Positions 52,862 through 63,990 of a stretch of DNA of 64,000 nucleotides are shown here, in pieces. The DNA lies in the NCBI GenBank assembly GCA_946902985.2, contig OX336389.2, positions 126,019,572 to 126,083,571 on the forward strand, in the 5' to 3' direction. The stretch's first letter is position 1, and each line of letters opens with the position of its first letter. The notes under the pieces were generated by a model. The model had not been told where the DNA came from, searched no databases, and saw only the letters and a program-made list of their open reading frames with translations. The position numbers and the translations under genes were made by a program. Origin of the DNA: Meconema thalassinum. Its lineage: Eukaryota; Arthropoda; Insecta; Orthoptera; Tettigoniidae.

Positions 52862-54600
52862 AAAGAATACAGGGTGACTCCTAAAGAGGTGTACAAGATG
52901 CCAGATAAGAATACAGGGTGACTCCTAAAGAGATATACAAGACGCCAGATAAGAATACAAGGTGACTCTTAAAGAGGTGTACAAGATGGCAGAGAAGAAT
53001 ACAGGGTGACTCCTAAAGAGGTTCACAAGATGTCAGACAAGAATACAAGGTGACTCCTAAAGAGGTGTACAAGATGTCACACAAGAATACAGGGTGACTT
53101 CTAAAGAGATATACAATATGCCATATAAGAATACAGGGTGCCTCCTAAAGAGGTGTGCAGGATGTCAGAGCAAAATACAGTACAGGATGCCAGATAACAA
53201 TACAGGGTGACTCCTAAAGAGGTGCACAAGATGTCAGACAAGAATACAGGTTGACTCCTAAAGAGGCGCACAAGATGTCACACAAGAATACAGGGTGACT
53301 TCTAAAGAGATATACAAGATGCCATATAAGAATACAGGGTGCCTCCTAAAGAGGTGTGCAGGATGTCAGAGCAAAATACAGTACAAGATGCCAGATAACA
53401 ATACAGGGTGACTCCTAAAGAGATATACAAGATGCCAGATAAGAATACAAGGTGACTCTGAAAGATGTGTACAAGATGGCAGAGAAGAATACAGGGTGAC
53501 CCCTAAAGAGATGCACAAGATGTCAGACAAGAATACAGGGTGACTCCTAAAGAGGTGTACAAGATGCCACACAAGAATTCAGGGTGTGCAGGATGTCAGA
53601 GCAAAATACAGTACAAGATGCCAAATAAGAATACAAGGTGACTCCTAAAGAGATGTACAAGATGGCAGAGAAGAATACAGGGTGACTCCTAAAGAGGTGC
53701 ACAAGATGTCAGACAAGAATACAGGTTGACTCCTAAAGAGGCGTACAAGATGTCACACAAGAATACAGGGTGACTTCTAAAGAGATATACAAGATGCCAT
53801 ATAAGAATACAGGGTGCCTCCTAAAGAGGTGTGCAGGATGTCAGAGCAAAATACAGTACAAGATGCCAGATAACAATACAGGGTGACTCCTAAAGAGATA
53901 TACAAGATGCCAGATAAGAATACAAGGTGACTCTGAAAGATGTGTACAAGATGGCAGAGAAGAATACAGGGTGACCCCTAAAGAGATGCACAAGATGTCA
54001 GACAAGAATACAGGGTGACTCCTAAAGAGGTGTACAAGATGTCACACAAGAATACAGGGTGTGCAGGATGTCAGGGCAAAATACAGTACAAGATGCCAGA
54101 TAAGAATACAGGGTGACTCCTAAAGAGATATACAAGATGCCAGATAAGAAATCAAGGTGACTCTTAAAGTGGTGTACAAGATGGCAGAGAAGAATACCGG
54201 GTGACTCCTAAAGAGGTGCACAAGATGTCATACAAGAATACAGGGTGACTCCTAAAGAGGTGTGCAGGATGCCAGAGCAAAATACAGTACAAGATGCCAG
54301 ATAAGAATACAGGGTGACTCCTAAAGAGGTGTACAAGATGTCACACAAGATTACAGGGTGACTTCTAAAGAGATATACAAGATGCCAGACAAGAATACAG
54401 GGTGCCTCCTAAAGGGGTGTGCAGGATGTCAGAGCAAATTAAAGGGTGACACTTAACGAGGTGTACAGTATGTTAGATTCAATTCAAATACAGGGTGACC
54501 CTTAAAGTGGTTTGCAAGATATCAGATTCAAACAATGGGTGACTCTTAAAGAGTTGTAAAAGATGTCAGACTCAAATACAGGGTGACCCTTAAAGAGGTG
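52862..54600 (+). repeat. Minisatellite with 44-bp unit and higher-order structure
   Basis: About 39 units follow the pattern GAATACAGGGTGACTCCTAA, then AGAGGTGTACAAGATG and a C/T-CAGA-AA end. Unit variants recur in blocks: the sequence with GTGTGCAGGATGTCAGAGCA plus AATACAGTACAAGATGCC appears near 53153, 53353, 53828 and elsewhere, and blocks of several units repeat every roughly 200-475 bp. The array is bordered on both sides by CGCGCGGGAAGCCTAAGTTA. It has no stable frame. Confidence 0.95.
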
Positions 54601-54739
54601 CCCGCGCGGGAAGCCTAAGTTAATGAGTAATGAAGTCTGTTTGATTTTTTTTTTGATTTATTGATTTATTTTCACTGCTACACTTAGAGCTTAAGAGCTC
54701 CTTTACAGTAGCGCCCTACATAAAATAAGCTACATTCAT

Positions 54740-55000
54740 GCACCTGGGTATTCTAAAGTTTTGTAGATAAACTCCAGTTGTCGTGTTTTTCGCTCTGCAG
54801 AGATATCAATGATGCGTTCTTTGAAGATGTCATCCCTAGAAGGATAGTTCACCAAACTCTTCTCAATAGCTAGAGTATTCAAATTGCTCAGTCTAGAATC
54901 TGACATAGAGTCCCTTAACTCTCTTCAATGCACTCATACTTCGTTCAGTAGAAACAGGAAAGGTAAGAATCAGTCTTATGAGGCGCACTGTTTATTGATA
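54740..55000 (-). pseudogene. hAT transposase C-terminal fragment
   Basis: On the minus strand, ILTFPVSTERSMSALKRVK matches the conserved C-terminal dimerisation motif of hAT transposases (the AERSFSxLKRIK type). After a frame change it continues with MSDSRLSNLNTLAIEKSLVN, also typical. The preceding catalytic part is absent within the next 600 bp. This resembles the group whose domain is shared with ZMYM1-like proteins. It is a dead fragment. Confidence 0.65.
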
Positions 55001-55019
55001 TATGTTTTCTAGGCCGTTA

Positions 55020-55640
55020 TACCAAAAAAAAAAAAAAACAACACTAACATAGGACATAGGACATCGAAGAAAATGGTCTTGATTTTAAATACACTAATAC
55101 ATCCCAACACTGATCCTTGTTTTAAAACTCACAAACGAACATGCACGCGTTGAAATGCCGCCCGCCTCACGAATACACTGCTTGGAGCCTAGGCTCTCTG
55201 CTGACGCATTCAGATGTTGACCTTCCGCTTGGCGCATGTGCAATTGCCTTCTCTACCCCGAGAGACTTGAGCCTGTTTCAAAGGAGACTCACTGGCTGCT
55301 CAGTCCCGCGCTGAGAAGCTGGCGCTAATCTCACCGTGGCTACAGAGAATAACACCGAAAACTTAGAGATTTAATTTGCCTATGCCAATGAAAAATAGGA
55401 ACTTTTAAATGTGCAAATTCCTTGAGAATGAATTGGGTATTCTAAGGCTCAAAGATTTCCCTCCAGCTTTGCCACTGTTAATAAGCCTAAGTAAGCAACC
55501 TTTCAACGAGCGCGCCATGCAGATTGAGCGATGTTCGCCCCTTCCACCAGGCAAATGTAATCGCAAAGCAAGAGGCCTCACTCCAGCCATGGGAGCGAGG
55601 CATCCAGTAGTATTATAGAGATCAAAGGTTGCTGGTATAG
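55020..55640. other. Stretch without a recognised gene
   Basis: It contains an A15 run at 55025 and a GC-richer patch at 55150-55350. Open frames at 55405-55590 (minus) and 55409-55618 (plus) have no recognisable product. Confidence 0.4.
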
Positions 55641-55869
55641 AGCTTCCACTTTTTAGCCTACTTTCGATTTTTGCAAAAAAATGAAAGTAGACTTATGAAA
55701 TCAACACAGGGCCAAAAATTGTGTGTCTGTCTGTAGGTGTGTATGTGTGTGTACTCTGCATGTCTGTCCCCCCTATCAATTCAAACACGGTGAGACCGAA
55801 TTGAACAAAATCGATTTCCCCTATCAATTCAAACACGATGAAACCGAATTGAACGAAATTTGGTACAGA

Positions 55870-56660
55870 GGTAGCACTAGCAAAGGGCACCTCATATTCA
55901 TGTTTTATATCGCCGCCATCTTGGCGGAAACGTAATGGCGGCCACCCAAATGTTCAAAGCTTAAATAAAATTACGACTAACGTAATCATCTGATGTCTAC
56001 CAAATTTTGCAACAACTTACATTTATGTGGGAAGCGTCTTTTGACGAAACTACAAGGTCATCTGCCTAATAGTTTGCAGATGGTGTCCATGTGTGTGTGC
56101 AAATCGATTCCCCCTATCCATTCAAACACGGTGAAACCGAATTGAACGAAATTTGGTACGGATATAGCAATAGCAAAGGGCACCTCATTGTCATGTTTTA
56201 TATCGCCGCTATCTTAACGGAAACGTAATGGCGGCCACCCAAATGTTCAAAGCTTAAATCAAATAATGACTAACCTAATCATCTGATCTCTACCAAATTT
56301 TGCAACAACATACATGTATGTGGCAAGCCTTCTTTTGACCATACTACAAGGACATCAGCCCAATAGTTTGCAGATGGCGACCATGTATGTGTGCGAATCG
56401 ATTCCCCCTATCAATTCAAACACGGTGAAACCGAATTGAATACAATTTGGTACAGAGGTAGTACTAGCAAAGGGCACCTCAGTGTCATGTTTTATATAGC
56501 TGCCATCTTGACGGAAACATAATGGCGGTCACCCAAATGTTCAAAGCTTAAATCAAATTACGAATAACCTAATCTACCGATCTCTACCAAATTTTGCAAC
56601 AATATACGATACCTTAATGTGTGAAGCGTCTTTTATCCAAACTACAAGGTCATCAGCCAA
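55870..56660 (-). repeat. Three tandem units of about 295 bp
   Basis: TATATCGCCGCCATCTTGGC or its variants recur at about 55905, 56200 and 56497, each followed by a GGAAACGTAATGGCGG variant. They are the reverse of the units at 50410-51860 and are more diverged in the last unit. Confidence 0.88.
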
Positions 56661-57115
56661 ATAGTTTCAAGATGGTGGATGTATGAATCATGCAAGTGTT
56701 ATAGCCTAATTGTAACTTACGATTCAACAAGGCCTGCCCTCAACAATTCAGCCTATCGTACATAGGGAGGTTTAATCTGTCTTCAAAGAGGTGACCGGTA
56801 GGATATTAGCATATTATAATAGAATATTAACCGTAGAAGTGACTAACAGGTCAACCTTACCGTGCCATATTGTTGTGGGCCTGTGCCGTCCCGTTGTCAA
56901 AATGGCCACTATTTTTGCTCGTAAATACATACATATCCGTAACTTCCTAAGTTTATATCCTTTTAGGAATGCACTGAACAAAATAATACATATTTAGTAT
57001 CACATGGTTTACTGTATAAAAATGCCCGATAACGCTAATGAAATCGTTGATCTCAACAGTAAATATGATATAGTTATACTAAGCCAGTTGTTTGTCAAGA
57101 AAGTATTATCGTAGC

Positions 57116-57185
57116 GCATCCGTGGCGTAATGGTAGCGACTTGGTCTCACAGTATGGGGGTTCGTGGAACACATCCCTGCCGGTT
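57116..57185 (+). mobile_element. tRNA-like SINE head
   Basis: GCATCCGTGGCGTAATGGTA and GGGGGTTCGTGGAACACAT have the spacing of pol III A and B boxes. The ends do not form an acceptor stem. It is the inverted counterpart of 49925-49998. Confidence 0.55.
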
Positions 57186-57364
57186 TAAACTTTTTACTTC
57201 GTTTCTTTGGTATTTATTGATTTATAACTAAGCATATGTAGTGTGTATTTGCAATCGAAAATATTATATATATATAGACCCTACTTAAAACACCACATAT
57301 TTCAACACTCGAATAGAGCGATTAATATTCGTTGACCTTGATCCGCGGTAGAGACTTTTGTTGT

Positions 57365-57640
57365 TGATTCTTTAGGGATTTTGCAGCATCATGGTCTTGT
57401 AGTCCCTTTTACTTGGGTGTGTGTAGAAGTTGTCTGATAACCTATGTCACTGTGATGTCTGTAGGCTTACTAGTGTGTGTACTTTTATACAAGGAAGGAT
57501 TTGGGTAGGAAGCTGTTGTTGTTTCATTCGAGATGCATGGCCATCATGGTCATTTAGCCCCGTGTACTTGGGTGAGTGTTGAATTTTGTCTGATAACCTG
57601 TGTTTATTGTGATGGCTGTATTAGTGTATATATAATTCAG
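57365..57640 (-). mobile_element. Two SINE 3' bodies, inverted counterpart
   Basis: Segments with TGTTGTTGATTCTTTAGGG and TTGTTGTTTCATTCGAGATG mark two minus-strand SINE tails, in the order expected from the reversed left module. Confidence 0.75.
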
Positions 57641-57817
57641 GTGAGGATTCAATCAGTCAACGTTTAATATCCGTATAGCACGTTGTATTCCAACAAGCTA
57701 CTATAAGCAACATTCAATTATACTCCTTGAAAAGGACAAAGAGTTGTAACATAACTATACCCATGCATTTAGGAGAAAGTAGGCTATATGTTCTTTACTG
57801 AACATCTTGTTTTCGTT

Positions 57818-58045
57818 TGTTCTCTTGTTGACGCGACACTTTTGTTTTCAATACATAACAAAGTTCCGGTTTAGTAGTCAGATAATAGATCAATAGGAAG
57901 TGTATACTACGGTACAATTTACTTTCCTGAATCTGAGCAATTTCTTGTTGCTAGGAAAAAAAAGAAGTGGTAAAATGAACCAAGAATGATTTGATTTTCA
58001 GCTGAGCACAATGGAAAAGCTCTACTTGTGCTTGTTCATTATGTA
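57818..58045 (+). repeat. Short dispersed repeat, copy 2, without the SINE
   Basis: TTTTCGTTTGTTCTCTTG through GTTCCGGTTTAGTAGTCAGA to GAAAAGCTCTACTTGTGCTT repeats 39795-40526 but lacks its SINE. The bases across the empty site read GGAAAAAAAAGAAGTGG. The first 20 bases of the repeat lie at 55635-55655, on the other side of the inserted module. Confidence 0.8.
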
Positions 58046-59200
58046 GGCTATTATCGATGCGAAATGTCAGCTAACGTTATGCCTCAGTACAACATTCGTC
58101 TCTAAATGCTGTATATTTTCCCGTTATTTTACCGCAAATTATCTTTGAAAATTATATAAAGTTGTGATAAAGAAAGTGCATATTGAAGTAGGAGAATGTC
58201 TTTATTTAACTGTATGCAGGTCCCATAACCCTGACGAGGTTGGTATTTTCACAGGGCGATTTTACACCGTAGTAGGCACGCAACTTTTTATAACTTAATT
58301 ATTTAATTTTCTTGCATCTCGTCTATAGTCTAATTCATGGTCAACATTTTTGAAATCAAATATAATCCATATCATCATTAGAAGGTCTCGGTCTCCATAA
58401 TCCATACAAAATGAGGATAATTTGTGTAATTGAGGTCATAAACCCCCTCTTATTTTTGTGATTAGTTTACGTAGATTAGAGTGAAGATGCGGATGAGCAT
58501 ATTTATTTTCGTCGCCAGTTGCTAGGCCTAGTAACTTAAAAATCTCCATACTGAAAACTATAATATAATATCAAATATCGCGTTCATGCAATACGTTAAA
58601 TAGATAGCCTATATAATTATAAAATAATTAGAGAAGAAACGTTGAGTTGTTTGTAAATGTTATACAAATCGTAGCCTTTCTCCGTGGTCACATTTTCGAA
58701 TCTAAACGGGTCAAGTTAATGCATAATATACCAATGTAATGACCAGATAGCAACTGCTTATACTTTTCTCACATAGGCTATAACAATATTTGATTGACAC
58801 CAACTCAACATCATTATGGTCCAAAATAATGTAAGATGAATTACGTTTGAAATGTGAAAATCGTACATTTTGTAGGCCTGCTATTTATTGATTTTTTTCC
58901 CCTTGCGAAGTTTTACAAACCACTGTATTAGGAGGCACTTGTCTTTGGAGTATCCATTAAAGGCCAACCCTCTATTTCTTATTTTATAGGTTGAACATCT
59001 AAAAACAAAATCCGAAATAATAACTGACTGTTCAATGTCAATGAAAATCAAATGGAGATTGTATCTCTAAATTATAGACTGTGGTTATTTGTATATTTTA
59101 TAATTTCCAGTTGGCCGCTGCGCGCTATTTTCACCCTGATGTTACTATGAATGTCTTCTTTATGGTAGTATACTCCTCTCTCACTAAATGTTGCGTTAAT
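58046..59200. other. Gene-free AT-rich stretch
   Basis: No gene, RNA or element end could be supported. Confidence 0.5.
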
Positions 59201-59202
59201 TG

Positions 59203-59470
59203 TAGAGTACGGACAGTATATGGCGGGTTTCAAGGTCGCGGTACAGTATGAGTGGCGGGGAGCTGGAGGGCTGGAGGAGAAACCCCTCCCTTAGCTGCGC
59301 TCAAGACGATTGCATGAACAGATTTTAAGCATTAACACGCGATGTCGACTGCATCGCGGGCGACGAATGACTGATGTCGCTGTTCCCCCACCACTGAAAC
59401 GTGGCTGGAAATATGTCTGTCCAGAGCGGTCAGCTTGACCTTGAAGCCTCATCGCATACCGTCCGTACTC
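59203..59470. mobile_element. Small TA-flanked MITE
   Basis: Inverted ends GAGTACGGACAGTAT and its counterpart (ACCGTCCGTACTC) lie 235 bp apart and are flanked by TA. The GC-richer 270-bp body has no frame. The tips are short (about 17 bp with one mismatch), so the boundary is probable rather than certain. Confidence 0.6.
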
Positions 59471-59472
59471 TA

Positions 59473-60340
59473 TTATTATATTGTGAGTTAATGATATTGA
59501 AATCTTAAGAATACGCCCAGCCGCCAATGTGAAAGTTTGGAGTCGCTGTTCTTTGGACTTGGTCATAGGAAGCCACTTACAAGGTTCTACATTACTGCTT
59601 ATTTTCGTTGTTGTACCTTATAAATACTTTAAGTTATTCATTATCATATTCTATATTTCCAAAATGGCCACCTCAAATTGTATTCAGTGTGTTATTATTA
59701 CTATGGCTTATTGCAGCAAGGTCACTTCTATGGTACAGGTAGGCTACTTCTTTCTTACTAACTTTCGTTTTAATTGCAAACTTAAATTCCGAATAAATCA
59801 CTATTATATTAGGCTACGTCTTAATATTACGCCCAGCGACAATATTGAACATTTATATATTAAAGTCGCTATTATTTTGCCTTTGGTTAATGAAGACTTG
59901 GGTCATGCAGTAAAATGACTCGTCAAGGGCAACCGTTCCACGAACTTTCCGCAAATTTCAAAATCACTTCCTCATGAACTTGTTGACAACATAGGCGGTA
60001 AAGGTTGAAACACTCGCACCTACACGCTGGAGTTGATTTAACTTTAACTACTCCTACAGAATTTACTGCTTTTAAATACAGGCCACAAGTGAATTTAACA
60101 TTAATTTCCCGACTTTAAATGGGCGCAAAGGTTGAACATATGGATCTTCCTGAATCCGACATTGAGACTCCCTATCCCAGGTGTGTGGCATTATGCATGC
60201 GTTCGCTGATGTTACCAGGATCATGCAAGACAGGGATAAACACTGATATCTTTGAAAACCACCATATATTCTGGTTGTACTGGTTTTTACATACTGTGCC
60301 CGCTTCTCCAATGTTTATGAAAGGTTAAGAACTTCGTAAT
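59473..60340. other. Stretch with unrecognised open frames
   Basis: The longest frame, 59529-59918 plus (129 residues), begins inside AT-rich DNA, is rich in isoleucine and tyrosine, and has no domain I know. It is probably a chance frame. Confidence 0.35.
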
Positions 60341-62309
60341 AAGGCGCCCTAGCGTCTTTCATACTCACAACAAACATTTAATCGTGACCCTTCTGCCGAA
60401 CGCTCTGTGTGAAGATCCAAACAACCTGACTGTCGAGCGCACCATCAATTACACACCTGCGCTATTCAATACAACTCATCAATGAACGTTGCACGTTCGT
60501 CAAGAGGACCCTGTCCTTACAAATTCAATTCAACGGGCATCCGTCGCCCCGTGAATAATCTCGTCACATTTTGACGGAAAAATACCATATCTAATTACCA
60601 CATAATTATCACATAAACTTTACACAACATCATTACAAAATAAATCATGCATTATTAGCATGTCTCAAGAACCCACACTAACAGAGCGTATCAACTTTAT
60701 CGGGACCACGAGGTCGTATGATAATATGGCATCCTATCCAAGGAACCTTATCCGACAATTTTCAACCATATTCATTGCTATAAAAATCTGTTCATTCCGT
60801 GACAAACCTTTCAGAATAGAATTCGAATAATGACCTCTGAAATCGACGTGCTAGGATCTCCCAGCAAAATGGGCATCTCTTATTATGGTTACCCAATTTC
60901 AAATTATTATTATTATAATGACTCAGAGAATAAATACATGTCTTACTCCTACCATTGATGCTGTAAATTTATATAGGTCAAATGACCCGAGAAGAAAGAC
61001 AAAAAAAACATCTGCACGACCCTATGAGGAAAAAAAAAATGATGCTCTTATTCAACCTGGAATAAATGATTATAAAGGGCGTTAAGTTACACGATCTCAG
61101 GTTATCTCATGGCATGGCTATCCGAGGTAGAAGTTCTCTTCTTTCTGATGAACAAGGATGGAAAGGAAACGTCTTACTTTATATCCGGTGTCCTCGGAAT
61201 TCCATGGCGTCGGCGTCGTCATCGTCTGCGGCATCAGGGCGGCGGCGTCCCTCCAGCGTCCCCGCGATGTGGTCTCCCAGCGTACTGGTAGAGGTATCCG
61301 CCCATGGCACCTCCCGATCTCCTGGCGACGCCCATGTCTGCCCACAGGTTGTCCCCGGTCACTTTCAACAGCGCCGTCTCCCGACGTCCCAACCATGGTC
61401 CACTCGTCCATCTCGTTGTGACCGTTCATCCCATTATGGCCCCTTAGAAGTTCAGTGCAGCATAATTCGCGTGTTAATATGCATGTTGATGCCCAGAATA
61501 TATGAGTCCATGGCTATTAAGTTCATGCTGCCATGTGGCAATATTACATCTCACTATATCAGAGCACATTCACGCTCGCACACTATAGCGTCTAGTTCCT
61601 GGTTCACTTGAGTTATATGTTTTCACTTCCTTTAACCCGGTGACACACTTCCTTCCACGAGGAGCTATTTCGAGCTGGCCTTGACCGACATATCAAGTTG
61701 CCTGCGGCCCGTAGTCTTCCAACCCAAGCTTAAAGTAGATATGGCCTTCCTTACTGCGTTCTCACTACGTTTCTTAAAACGCCGTACTGCTATGCTATTT
61801 CCGAATGGATGTCAGTTAAAATATAGGGCCTCGCGATAATGTTTCGCCTCGACTATCGTTATATAGTTCTTCCCCTGATACTCGTAAATTTAAACACCTC
61901 CTGGTATCAATCTTTAATGAACATAAATTGTCGGCATAAACGGACTTCCTTTATCAATTCTAACTGTTTCCTCACATACTAGCAAGTCCGATATCGCCTT
62001 GAAATTCACACTGTTCGACAAACAAACTGACATACTTCACTGAAAAAAAACTCACTGGCAATATATGCACGCTAGTCTCAGGCTTCATGGCCTGCTGGTT
62101 ACTCACAAAAACCATTCAAGTTCCCGATGTAAAATCACTGTCTACATGACATGGGCTAATCTTCCGTGCTCCGCTGTGTGACATTCTCGTCCACGCACTA
62201 CTGACTCACACACTGCTGACTCACATACTGAACATTCACATACTGAACATTCCGGAACTGCGTCCTTCTTCGAGAAAAAAAGTGGGAGGGGTTGGAACCT
62301 TCCGGAACA
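60341..62309 (-). repeat. Probable 3' LTR of the right-hand Gypsy element
   Basis: On the minus strand a purine tract (AGAGCAGGGGAA, 62310-62321) follows the pol gene and is followed by TGTTCCGGAAGGTTCC, which is likely the start of the 3' LTR at 62309. It includes short direct repeats (AATGTTCAGTATGTG twice). I cannot fix the other LTR end because the 5' copy lies outside the window. A GC-rich patch at 61190-61430 may belong to it or to a separate insertion. Confidence 0.45.
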
Positions 62310-62321
62310 TTCCCCTGCTCT
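62310..62321 (-). promoter_or_regulatory. Polypurine tract of the right-hand Gypsy element
   Basis: AGAGCAGGGGAA on the minus strand precedes TGTTCCGG and ends at the presumed LTR edge. Confidence 0.55.
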
Positions 62322-62529
62322 CGCGGTTACCTCGCCGCGTCATGCCATGACGTCATACTGACTCTCCGGGTTCCTTCATCTTCTGTCATCCGGGGCTGGT
62401 AATTGACCCTGACTGGATCGGTCACATCTCTCCCGCGGCCTTCAAAATATAAGCGGTGGGAACATAGCTTATGTTTTTCCTCAAGTGATGCATGTGAACG
62501 ATCTTTTTCAGTCATCTCCTCAATGCTGA

Positions 62530-63990
62530 CTAACGGGCTTGCCGGTGATACTTCCGCAGATTCGCAGCATTGAAATTCCCAACAAGTGCATTCGTGACGT
62601 TGTCAACCACCCTATAGCAATTGTTGTCCATCACTCTGGCAACCCTATGGGGTCCCGAAAATGGGCGCGCAAATTTCCCATACACTCTGAGTGGTAAGTT
62701 CGATGACGTAGGTTTCCGAATCAGCACCAGGTCATTGACTCGAAGTGGCTCGCGAAAACGGCGGCCAGCCTTCCTTCTCTCCCGTTTCTGCGCCTGTAGC
62801 TGCATCCTCTCCCGAGCCAGTTCGTTTCTCCTTTGCACCGACGGCTTAATCTCTGGGGGTGCCTGTATAACAGCATGCCAAGGCCTACTTGGTTTTCGTC
62901 CATGGTGCAGAAGGCAAGGAATTTGTCTGGTACTCTCATGTGTTGTAGAATTCAAGCAACGTTCAATTATGGGTACCACTTCCATCCATCGATGATGCTG
63001 TTCATGACAGTAAATCCGGCAGTATTTTCCAATCTCCGCATTTACTCTTTCAACAGGATTTCCTTCTGGGTATCTTATGGAGCTCAAGATATGCCTTATG
63101 CCGAGTCGTGCCATAGCTTCCTGAAATTCGGCGCTCGTGAACTGCGTTCCGTGATCGCTCAGAAGGAACTCTGGCTTCCCTGCAGTTGGAATCACGCCGG
63201 TTTCAATCCTGCGAATCACGTATCGGGATGTTGCCTTCTGGATAGGGTGCAACATGACTAATTTGGTAAACACATCCATCGTCACCAAGATGTATTGGTT
63301 ACCCCTGGTGGACCTCGGAAGGGGGCCATACAGGTCCGTAGCCATTAATTCATTCGGACGAGTCGGTATAATGGCCCTAGGCTTCTCCTTAGATACGTCC
63401 GATGGGAATTTGCATCTCTGACAGATGTCGCATGTCCTGATTACCGCTCGTACGGTTTTTCCCATATACTCCCAGGTAAATGTTTCTCTTATGGCATGTA
63501 AGGTTTTATCACATCCTCCGTGCCCAATAGATCGGTGAGCCAACCAAACCACTGCTGAAATCAACTTCGGCGGTATTACAATACGTAGCCTTGTGTGGTC
63601 TTTATCGACAAACTTGTGAATCACGTCACCAACAATGTGATAAAAGTGAGCAATCTTCGCCGTTCCAGCATAGTCGGGATCATCTGCACCCATGCGATTC
63701 TTCAAATACCGGTATATCCGTCTTAACGGAGTATATCGCCGTTGCACCTGGCTCAGGCGTTTCAAACGTTCCACCGTTTCCTGATCGTCCGGTATTAGCT
63801 CTACCTGGTGCAAAACAGCCTCCTCACGTGGGTTTCTGCTCAAAACATCCGCTAGAAAGTTTTGCTTTCCGGGCCTATGAATAACTTCTGCATCGAATTG
63901 CTGCAGGAACAGGGTCCAGCGCGTGACTCTTTCGCTTGAAATGTCAGACTTTAACATAAACTGTAACGCGCGATGGTCCGTCACAATCAC
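62530..63990 (-). CDS. pol: Gypsy Pol, RNase H end and integrase, cut by the window edge
   Basis: This minus-strand frame of 486 residues enters from the right edge, so its true start is outside the window and ATG 63990 is internal. It begins with the last RNase H motif (TDHRALQFML) and the NFLADVLSRNP connection. The HHCC finger follows (HRSIGHGGCDKTL and CDICQRC). The integrase core is complete: Asp in ATDLYGPLP, Asp in LLSDHGTQF and Glu in GNPVERVNAEIG. A GPY/F-like module (FARPFSGPHRVARVMDNN) precedes the stop at 62530. No break is visible in this part. It differs from the element at 41.5-48.4 kb in sequence and belongs to another Gypsy lineage. Confidence 0.9.
   Translation of the reverse strand: MIVTDHRALQFMLKSDISSERVTRWTLFLQQFDAEVIHRPGKQNFLADVLSRNPREEAVLHQVELIPDDQETVERLKRLSQVQRRYTPLRRIYRYLKNRMGADDPDYAGTAKIAHFYHIVGDVIHKFVDKDHTRLRIVIPPKLISAVVWLAHRSIGHGGCDKTLHAIRETFTWEYMGKTVRAVIRTCDICQRCKFPSDVSKEKPRAIIPTRPNELMATDLYGPLPRSTRGNQYILVTMDVFTKLVMLHPIQKATSRYVIRRIETGVIPTAGKPEFLLSDHGTQFTSAEFQEAMARLGIRHILSSIRYPEGNPVERVNAEIGKYCRIYCHEQHHRWMEVVPIIERCLNSTTHESTRQIPCLLHHGRKPSRPWHAVIQAPPEIKPSVQRRNELARERMQLQAQKRERRKAGRRFREPLRVNDLVLIRKPTSSNLPLRVYGKFARPFSGPHRVARVMDNNCYRVVDNVTNALVGNFNAANLRKYHRQAR

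Larger units (their letters stand above)
55650..57820 (-). repeat. Large repeat module, right copy (inverted)
   Basis: This copy starts TTTTTAGCCTACTTTCGATT and ends GGAGAAAGTAGGCTATATG and GAACATCTTG. It is the reverse of 48510-51985. It has three 295-bp units rather than five and lacks the hAT MITE. It interrupts the short dispersed repeat that is intact at 39775-39800 (GGTATAGAGCTTCCACT...TTTTCGTTTG), which shows it arrived there as an insertion. Confidence 0.75.

Noticed and set aside
52862..54600. CRISPR-like appearance of regularly spaced repeats
   Set aside because: The whole 44-bp unit is repeated, with no unique spacers, and the context is eukaryotic. It is a minisatellite.
57116..57185. 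Functional tRNA gene
   Set aside because: A and B boxes are present but the ends do not pair as an acceptor stem, and an inverted copy exists at 49925-49998. It is a SINE or tRNA relic.
59529..59918. 129-residue protein gene
   Set aside because: Biased AT-driven composition, no domain and no supporting context.
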